A stretch of 64,000 nt of DNA from CBFFRJ01 sp051486985. Its GTDB lineage: Bacteria > Pseudomonadota > Gammaproteobacteria > Enterobacterales > Enterobacteriaceae. How positions within the stretch are numbered: the stretch's first letter is position 1; each line of letters starts with the position of its first letter. The notes under the pieces are model-generated. The model did no database searches and was not told the origin of the DNA. It saw nothing but the letters and a program-made list of their open reading frames with translations. A program made the position numbers and the translations under genes. Positions 58,099 through 64,000 of the stretch are shown here, piece after piece. The stretch lies in contig NZ_JAHVDV010000002.1 in assembly GCF_051486985.1 (NCBI RefSeq), forward strand, positions 1 to 64,000, in the 5' to 3' direction.

Positions 58099-59097
58099 TC
58101 AGCGGGCCTCTGCCAGCAGAGCATCGATAGCTTCACACTCGGCAGCGCTGAAATGACGGTTCGCCATCGCACCCACCGCATCATCCAACTGGCTGGTCTT
58201 GCTCGCCCCGATCAGTACGGAGGTCACTCTGTCGCCACGCAGCACCCAGGCCAGCGCCATTTGTGAAAGTTTTTGCCCACGTTTTGCTGCAATATCATTG
58301 AGCTGACGCACGATGGCCAGTTTCTCTTCTGTCAGTTGATCCGGATTCAGGAACCGACTGCCGCTGGCGGCACGGGAATCCGCTGGAATGCCGTTGAGAT
58401 AGCGGTCAGTCAACTGGCCTCCGGCAAGCGGTGAAAAGGCAATACTGCCGACCCCTTTCTCAGCAAGCACGTCCAGCAGACCATCTTCTACCCAGCGGTC
58501 AAACAGGGAATATTTTGGCTGATGAATCAGGCAGGGGGTGCCTAAATCATTCAGTATATCAATTGCCTGGCGCGCCAGATCCGCCGGATAGTTGGACAGT
58601 CCCACATAGAGTGCTTTGCCCTGGCGTACCACGTGATCCAGCGCGCGCATGGTCTCTTTGAGCGGCGTTTGCGGATCCGGGCGATGATGATAAAAGATAT
58701 CAACATACTCAAGCCCCATGCGGCGAAGGCTCTGGTCAAGGCTGGAAATCAGGTATTTACGTGAGCCCCAGTCACCGTAAGGGCCGTCCCACATGGTGTA
58801 ACCGGCTTTGCTTGAGATAATCAGTTCATCGCGATAGGGCAGAAAGTCCTCCTGCAGGAGGCGACCAAAGTTACGCTCTGCCGAACCTGGCGGTGGACCA
58901 TAGTTATTAGCAAGATCGAAATGGGTAATGCCCAGATCGAAAGCATGGCGAAGCAACTGGCGACTGTTTTCAATCAGCGTTGCATCGCCAAAGTTATGCC
59001 ATAACCCCAGCGATACTGCCGGAAGTTTCAAACCGCTGTCGCCACAACGGCGGTAATCCATACGCTGGTAACGTGCTTCATCAGCCTGATAAACCAT
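58099..59097 (-). CDS. Aldo/keto reductase, YghZ/Gpr-like
   Basis: A 332-residue NADPH-dependent aldo/keto reductase fold. The conserved start MDYRRCGDSGLKLPAVSLGLW, the active-site Asp and Tyr stretch THFDLANNYGPPPGSAE, the catalytic Lys region IISSKAGYTMW, and the C-terminal cofactor site VTSVLIGASKTSQLDD are seen. It resembles E. coli YghZ (L-glyceraldehyde 3-phosphate reductase), but I judge it a separate homologue because that gene lies elsewhere. It is not in this spot in K-12, so it is an insertion between ypeC and yfeO. Confidence 0.85.
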   Translation of the reverse strand: MVYQADEARYQRMDYRRCGDSGLKLPAVSLGLWHNFGDATLIENSRQLLRHAFDLGITHFDLANNYGPPPGSAERNFGRLLQEDFLPYRDELIISSKAGYTMWDGPYGDWGSRKYLISSLDQSLRRMGLEYVDIFYHHRPDPQTPLKETMRALDHVVRQGKALYVGLSNYPADLARQAIDILNDLGTPCLIHQPKYSLFDRWVEDGLLDVLAEKGVGSIAFSPLAGGQLTDRYLNGIPADSRAASGSRFLNPDQLTEEKLAIVRQLNDIAAKRGQKLSQMALAWVLRGDRVTSVLIGASKTSQLDDAVGAMANRHFSAAECEAIDALLAEAR

Positions 59098-59207
59098 TCC
59101 GGTACCCTTATTTTTTTGGTGTATACGTTTACATAAAAGCAGGGTTGAGCTTACACCAGAGTGGCCCTTGCCGCTTATCCACGGGAAAAATATTCAGCAT
59201 GGCGCAG

Positions 59208-60440
59208 CTAATTTTTCCGGGGAGCGATCATTATCGGCTTACCGGCAAGCAGTACCCACGCGGGCAGCATAACGATACATAGCAGAGGAAGCAGAGAGGT
59301 GTCAGGCACGACTGCGGCGGCCATAAACAGGCTGAGCCAGGCATCGCGAGTGACCACCAGCACGATACCGAGAATGGCACAGGAGACGGTTATCGCTGCC
59401 GGAACCGCTTCCACATGTTCATGGAGCATCAGGCCCAGCGCCACGCCAACGAATACCCCCGGGAAAATACGCCCGCCTCTGAAACCACAGGCTGCTGCGA
59501 CCACCAGCGCGGCCAGCTTCACGACCGCGAAGAGAAGATAATCCGTCACCGTAAAGGTCTGGGAAAAGGCCATTTGCTGCATCTCCTCCAGCCCTTTAAA
59601 CAGAGTGATATTCCCGCCGATAACCCCCAGTACCCCCAGCACGAAGCCACCGATGCCTAATGCGATGACCGGGTTTTTAATGCGCTGCATCAGCTGATGC
59701 AAGCGAGGCATACACCAGACGGCGACCATGCCGAGTGCTATGGCGATAGCGCAAACCACCGCACCGCTAAAAATATCAACGACATGCAGCTGCGTGTAAT
59801 GGGCTATGGGCAAAGAGAAATGCGGCTGAAAGAAAACGTTGGTGGTCAATGCCCCTGCCGCCGCCGCCATGAGTGGCGCAAACAGTTTATCCCATAAGGG
59901 CACGTCATTGCTGGCATTAAGGGTCTGGGAAAAAATAAGTGCGGCTGCAACCGGGGTGCCAAACAGGGCGCCTATGGTTCCGGCTGAGGCGAGAATGGTC
60001 CAGTCCAGCGGGGCGACGCGTGGGAAAAGTTTGCCACCGAGCGCAACGGCAAGGGCAATATTCAGCACCATGATTGGATGTTCAGGACCAAGGCTTACCC
60101 CGCCGGCAAGACCGATGATAAGCGCAGCCGTAAGCCCCGGCAGGGCGGAGACCTGCACAGGGGCACCAATCAGCGGTTCACTTGCAGGGTCCGGCCCACC
60201 CTGACCTTTACTAAAACGAATCACCATCCCGACCGCGATACCGGTCAGTGTCAGTACCAGTACGACCCAGAAGGGGGCGTCCGGCGTAAAACCCATCCGA
60301 TAGGGCAGGTGCTGCCAGAGAAGCTGTTGCAGTGCAGAGGCTATCTTCATAACCAGCAGGAGCACTAAACTGGAAGCGACACCTATTGCCAGGGCAGGGA
60401 GGGCCAGTAACAACATGGTTCTGGCGCGCGGATGAAGCAT
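59208..60440 (-). CDS. yfeO: ClC-type ion channel/transporter YfeO
   Basis: A 410-residue membrane protein of the ClC family with about ten or more hydrophobic segments. It starts MLHPRARTMLLLALPALAIG at 60440 as E. coli YfeO does; a longer frame adds 21 unsupported residues. Selectivity-region signatures are atypical: GGVSLGPEHPIM takes the place of GREGP, and GFRGGRIFPGVFVGVALG the second ClC site. Transported ion unknown. Its start lies about 200 bases from glk, divergently. Confidence 0.93.
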   Translation of the reverse strand: MLHPRARTMLLLALPALAIGVASSLVLLLVMKIASALQQLLWQHLPYRMGFTPDAPFWVVLVLTLTGIAVGMVIRFSKGQGGPDPASEPLIGAPVQVSALPGLTAALIIGLAGGVSLGPEHPIMVLNIALAVALGGKLFPRVAPLDWTILASAGTIGALFGTPVAAALIFSQTLNASNDVPLWDKLFAPLMAAAAGALTTNVFFQPHFSLPIAHYTQLHVVDIFSGAVVCAIAIALGMVAVWCMPRLHQLMQRIKNPVIALGIGGFVLGVLGVIGGNITLFKGLEEMQQMAFSQTFTVTDYLLFAVVKLAALVVAAACGFRGGRIFPGVFVGVALGLMLHEHVEAVPAAITVSCAILGIVLVVTRDAWLSLFMAAAVVPDTSLLPLLCIVMLPAWVLLAGKPIMIAPRKN

Positions 60441-60642
60441 ACTCGTTTCCTTTAGGCCGATTAACGGCATCACTTTACGCGTTACAAAAAAAGGTAAGTG
60501 CACACGCTACGGAAATCGTTACGTTAATATGTGACGCAGATCGATAATCATGGGGCACTCATGCTATGGTCGTTGTTGTTACAGCGCCTTGAATTTACAG
60601 TGTGCCAAAGATTTATTCTGACTTTAGCGGAGCCATAAAAGA

Positions 60643-61608
60643 ATGACAAAATATGCTTTAGTAGGGGATGTGGGCGGCACCAATGCGCGACTTGCGTTGT
60701 GCGATGTCGACAGCGGCATCATTTCCCGGGCAAAAACCTATTCTGGTCTGGATTATCCAAGCCTTGAGGCCGTGGTACGTGTGTACCTTGAAGAGCATAA
60801 GGTCAGTGTTGAAGATGGCTGCATTGCCATTGCATGCCCCATTACCGGGGACTGGGTGGCGATGACCAACCATACCTGGGCTTTCTCTGTTCAGGAGATG
60901 AAAGCTAACCTTGGTTTCGCGCACTTAGAAATTATTAACGACTTTACCGCCGTCTCCATGGCCATTCCGATGCTTGATAAAGATCATCTGATTCAGTTTG
61001 GGGGAAAAGATGCGGTGGAAGGCAAACCTATTGCCGTCTACGGCGCCGGTACCGGGCTGGGCGTAGCCCATCTGGTGCACGTGGATAAACGCTGGGTCAG
61101 TCTGCCTGGCGAAGGCGGGCACGTTGACTTCGCGCCGAACAGCGAAGAAGAGGGGATTATCCTTGAAGAGCTGCGGGCAGAAATCGGCCACGTTTCAGCT
61201 GAACGCGTGCTGTCGGGCCCTGGCCTTATCAATCTGTACCGGGCTATTGTTAAATCGGATGGTCGCCTGCCGGAAAACCTGCAACCGAAAGACATCACGG
61301 AACGTGCGCTGGCTGACAGCTGCACTGATTGTCGTCGTGCCTTGTCCCTCTTTTGCGTCATCATGGGCCGTTTCGGCGGTAATCTGGCGCTCACGCTCGG
61401 TACGTTTGGTGGCGTTTACATCGCGGGCGGCATCGTGCCACGTTTCCTCGACTTTTTCACCGCCTCGGGCTTTCGTGGCGGCTTTGAAGATAAAGGGCGC
61501 TTTAAATCCTACGTTCAGGACATTCCGGTCTACCTGATCGTTCATGACAATCCAGGCCTGCTGGGCGCAGGCGCGCACCTGCGTCAGACGCTGGGTTTTT
61601 ACCTCTAA
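60643..61608 (+). CDS. glk: Glucokinase
   Basis: Phosphorylates glucose not imported by the PTS, giving glucose 6-phosphate. The 321-residue protein has E. coli length. The phosphate-binding motif is YALVGDVGGTNARLALCD, and NDFTAVSMA holds the catalytic Asp (about Asp100). The ATG follows GCGGAGCC. Its TAA overlaps the convergent ypdB stop codon by several bases (61605-61608). Confidence 0.97.
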   Translation: MTKYALVGDVGGTNARLALCDVDSGIISRAKTYSGLDYPSLEAVVRVYLEEHKVSVEDGCIAIACPITGDWVAMTNHTWAFSVQEMKANLGFAHLEIINDFTAVSMAIPMLDKDHLIQFGGKDAVEGKPIAVYGAGTGLGVAHLVHVDKRWVSLPGEGGHVDFAPNSEEEGIILEELRAEIGHVSAERVLSGPGLINLYRAIVKSDGRLPENLQPKDITERALADSCTDCRRALSLFCVIMGRFGGNLALTLGTFGGVYIAGGIVPRFLDFFTASGFRGGFEDKGRFKSYVQDIPVYLIVHDNPGLLGAGAHLRQTLGFYL

Positions 61609-62333
61609 AGATGCATTAACTGCCTGAACTCTTTGACTTTACTGCGGCTGACGGGCACCTGGAAATCAAGGTCCCGCAGCCGCACGATATAGGTATTGTT
61701 AAACCAGGGTTCAATCTCGCGAATCTTATCCAGATTGACGCAATATGAGCGGTGACAACGGAAAAAATGCGAGGCGGGAAGTTTGCTGCAAAACTCCGTG
61801 ATATTCATGGGCATTACGAACGATTCCCGCTTCGTATAGACGAAGGTGAGTTTTTCATGGGCTTCAGCGTAATAAATATCATGGATACTGGTGACAATAA
61901 TGCGCTCATCTTTCACCAGATTAATCGTCAGGTTTTCACGTAGCGCCGGCTGGCTGACCGCTCCGGTTTGTTGTTGCCAGGCGCTTTCCAGCTTTTGCAG
62001 CATGCTGATAATCCGCGACTCCTGATAGGGCTTCAGAATATAGTCAAAGGCTTCAAGCTCAAACGCCTCAACCGCATGTTCTTTCCATGCGGTAATAAAC
62101 ACAATAAACGGCTTATGGGCAAACTGGCTGATGTTTTGCGCCAGCAGAACACCATCCAGAGACGGGATGTTGATATCCAGAAATATGGCGTCGACTTTAT
62201 TGTGTTGCAGGTATTTCAGCACATCCAGGCCGTCATCAAAAGTGCCCACAATTTCCATCTGGCTGTGCTCTTTAACCAGCCAGCTTAGCTCCTGTTGAGC
62301 CAGTATTTCATCTTCAACAATGATGGCTTTCAT
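61605..62333 (-). CDS. ypdB: LytTR response regulator YpdB (PyrR)
   Basis: A 242-residue response regulator. The receiver domain has Asp53 as phosphoacceptor (FLDINIPSLDG) and acidic Glu7-Asp8; the C-terminal LytTR DNA-binding domain spans about 130-240 (the FFRCHRSYCVNLDKI stretch). In E. coli YpdB activates yhjX in response to pyruvate. It is 11 bases after ypdA, so the two form an operon. Its 3' end overlaps glk by four bases. Confidence 0.95.
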   Translation of the reverse strand: MKAIIVEDEILAQQELSWLVKEHSQMEIVGTFDDGLDVLKYLQHNKVDAIFLDINIPSLDGVLLAQNISQFAHKPFIVFITAWKEHAVEAFELEAFDYILKPYQESRIISMLQKLESAWQQQTGAVSQPALRENLTINLVKDERIIVTSIHDIYYAEAHEKLTFVYTKRESFVMPMNITEFCSKLPASHFFRCHRSYCVNLDKIREIEPWFNNTYIVRLRDLDFQVPVSRSKVKEFRQLMHL

Positions 62334-62344
62334 TCATTAATCTC

Positions 62345-64000
62345 TCAGGGCAACAAGGTTGCGGCCACCGCAGCGGGTGTAGCATGCATGGGAACATAAA
62401 AGGCGATTTCGGTGCCTTGCGAAAGGCGCTTAATGTGTAGCCCTTCGCCATAGAGTAATTTCACCCGCTGGTGAACGTTAAGCAGGCCAATTTTATTACC
62501 GGGCATCTCATTGGCTTCAACGCGGGCAATCATCTCTGGCGAAATGCCGTTTCCGGTGTCGCGTACGGCAACGCGTACACGCCGACCGCACTCCGCCACG
62601 CTGATGGTCACCACGCCTTTACCTTTACAGGGCTGAATACCATGCACAATGGCGTTTTCTACCAGCGGCTGAATAAGCAGACTGGGGATGACGCAACGCA
62701 CTTCTTCATCAATATCGTAAATAACGGTGAGCTTATCGCCGAAGCGCGCCTGCTCAATCGCTATATAGTCTTTAATCTGATACAGCTCTCTCTGAATGTC
62801 GATTTGCTCATCATCTTTTAATTCAATGTTATAACGCAAATAGCGCGACAAATTAAAAATAAGCTGACGGGCGGTGTCCGGATTAAGGCGAATGGACGAC
62901 GATATAGCGTTCAATGCATTAAACAGAAAATGGGGATTAATTTTACTCTGCAGGGCGCGTAACTCGGCCTTATTGGCCATTTCACGAAGTTGTTCAGCGC
63001 GAGAGACTTCCAGTTGAGTGGAGATAATTTGCGACAGGCCCACCGCCATTTCCTGAAGCGACGAAGTTATCTGATGCGCGTGACAGTAATAAATTTTCAG
63101 CGTGCCCGTAACGACACCCTGTTCCCATAACGGAATGACCAGCATGGAGTGAATTTCCGGCGTGCGATGTGCTTCGTCATTGTTTTTTATAATGATTTCG
63201 CCACTGTCGATCGCCTGTCTGGTGGTAGGGCTGATAATATCGTCATTATCATGATAATTATCTTCACCGACGCCGACGTAAACCAGTACATGGTCAACAT
63301 TGGTAATGGCGACAGCGTCTGCATCAATATCGCGGCGGATAATATCGCAGACCTTGCGCAACGAGGCGTTATTAACATTGCGAAAGAGCGGCAGCGTTTT
63401 ATTGGCAATATCCAGCGCCAGTTTCGCCTGCCGCCCGGCGATGGCCTCTTTTTCACCTTCCACACTTTGCACCAGCAGAACAATCAAGCCGATGCAAACG
63501 CTCCCCAGAATCATCGGCACACCGATTTTTGAGACAATATCCAGCCCCAGCGCTGTGGTCGGTGCCCAGATAACCACCAGGGTCATAGTCAGGGTCTCGC
63601 ATAACATTCCGGCGATAATGCCCGCGCTCCAGTGCCTGGTTTTCGGGATCTTAATATTTATCCATCCCGACAGAATGCCGGCAATAATACTGGTGATTAA
63701 ACAGGGCACGGCGGTCACGCCACCGATATCAATCAGATAGCGATGGATCCCGGCGATAACGCCGGTGATTATCCCCACCCAGGGGCCAAAAAGGATCCCG
63801 CCGGACATCACGGCGATAATGCGCACATTGACCAGCGACCCTTCAACCGGCACGCCGGACCAGGTGCTGAAGAGGGCAAAGAGGGAGAAGATAGCCGTAA
63901 CGGCCAGCAGCTCTTTTGGCGTGTGGGCTGTTTTATGCAGCAACTCGCGAAAGAGACGGATGCGGATCAGAAAAAAGAGGCAGATCAGCATCAACGCCGC
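62345..64000 (-). CDS. ypdA: Pyruvate-responsive sensor kinase YpdA (PyrS), 5' end cut by window
   Basis: The frame runs off the right edge. At 64000 it continues in GCGGCG upstream of LMLICLFFLIRIRLFREL, which matches the interior of the E. coli N-terminus (565 residues), so roughly a dozen residues are missing. Domains: a membrane 5TMR-LYT region (to about 200), a GAF-like domain (about 215-340), then a HisKA_LytS kinase with the QSKINPHFLFNALNAISSSI motif, and a HATPase. It senses external pyruvate with YpdB in E. coli. Confidence 0.95.
   Translation of the reverse strand, partial: AALMLICLFFLIRIRLFRELLHKTAHTPKELLAVTAIFSLFALFSTWSGVPVEGSLVNVRIIAVMSGGILFGPWVGIITGVIAGIHRYLIDIGGVTAVPCLITSIIAGILSGWINIKIPKTRHWSAGIIAGMLCETLTMTLVVIWAPTTALGLDIVSKIGVPMILGSVCIGLIVLLVQSVEGEKEAIAGRQAKLALDIANKTLPLFRNVNNASLRKVCDIIRRDIDADAVAITNVDHVLVYVGVGEDNYHDNDDIISPTTRQAIDSGEIIIKNNDEAHRTPEIHSMLVIPLWEQGVVTGTLKIYYCHAHQITSSLQEMAVGLSQIISTQLEVSRAEQLREMANKAELRALQSKINPHFLFNALNAISSSIRLNPDTARQLIFNLSRYLRYNIELKDDEQIDIQRELYQIKDYIAIEQARFGDKLTVIYDIDEEVRCVIPSLLIQPLVENAIVHGIQPCKGKGVVTISVAECGRRVRVAVRDTGNGISPEMIARVEANEMPGNKIGLLNVHQRVKLLYGEGLHIKRLSQGTEIAFYVPMHATPAAVAATLLP

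Overview
The window is chromosomal DNA of an enterobacterium (family Enterobacteriaceae). Nearly every gene has a close counterpart in Escherichia coli K-12, in the same relative order, over the K-12 stretch from ypdA/glk to bcp/hyfA. Several traits fit the Enterobacter/Lelliottia/Leclercia group better than Escherichia: the REP-type repeats, the lack of eut, murRQP-ucpA-yfeW and xap genes, and some family-specific extras. The genus is an inference from memory of gene order and protein sequence, not a database result.

Layout. (1) 1-1400: an accessory scar with a GC-rich hairpin block, three tandem copies of a pyrimidine-rich repeat, a decayed hyfA (hydrogenase-4 component A) and an octamer microsatellite. 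(2) 1.4-11.4 kb: bcp-gcvR, divergent dapA-bamC, then purC, ypfJ, tmcA and ypfH, converging on ypfN-dapE-yffB, with the 19-codon gene ypfM. (3) 11.5-20.6 kb: acrD and narQ against aegA, nudK and ypfG. (4) 20.6-26.2 kb: the tktB-talA pair and maeB. (5) 26.2-32.1 kb: a cysteine-rich protein of unknown function where K-12 carries eut, then hemF-amiA, ypeA-yfeZ, yfeY and yfeX. (6) 32.2-44.1 kb: sulfate assimilation (cysPTWA, cysM, cysK, cysZ) around pdxK and the ptsH-ptsI-crr phosphotransferase operon, followed by zipA. (7) 44.1-52.4 kb: ligA-ypeB, yfeH/yfeR, a FlxA-like gene, a Lys-Val-Val-Val tRNA operon, gltX, the yfeC-yfeD paralogue pair and two Ala tRNAs. (8) 52.5-64 kb: pdeA (yfeA), nupC, mntH, ypeC, an aldo/keto reductase, yfeO, glk, and the ypdB-ypdA two-component system, the last cut by the window end.

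Functional themes. Sulfur: CysPTWA imports sulfate/thiosulfate, CysZ assists sulfate entry, and CysK/CysM make cysteine. Carbon: PtsH/PtsI/Crr and Glk phosphorylate sugars, TktB/TalA run the non-oxidative pentose phosphate pathway, MaeB makes pyruvate and NADPH, and YpdA/YpdB sense pyruvate. Envelope and division: BamC, ZipA, AmiA, AcrD, YfeY. Lysine/peptidoglycan precursors: DapA, DapE. Translation: GltX, six tRNA genes, TmcA. Metals and redox: MntH, Bcp, YfeX, HemF.

Most of the window is ordinary core genome. I see no CRISPR array, prophage, insertion sequence or recognisable defence system. The least explained stretches are 1-711, the three-zinc-site protein at 26219-27490, the overlapping palindromes at 11116-11142, and the FlxA-like gene at 48407-48751.
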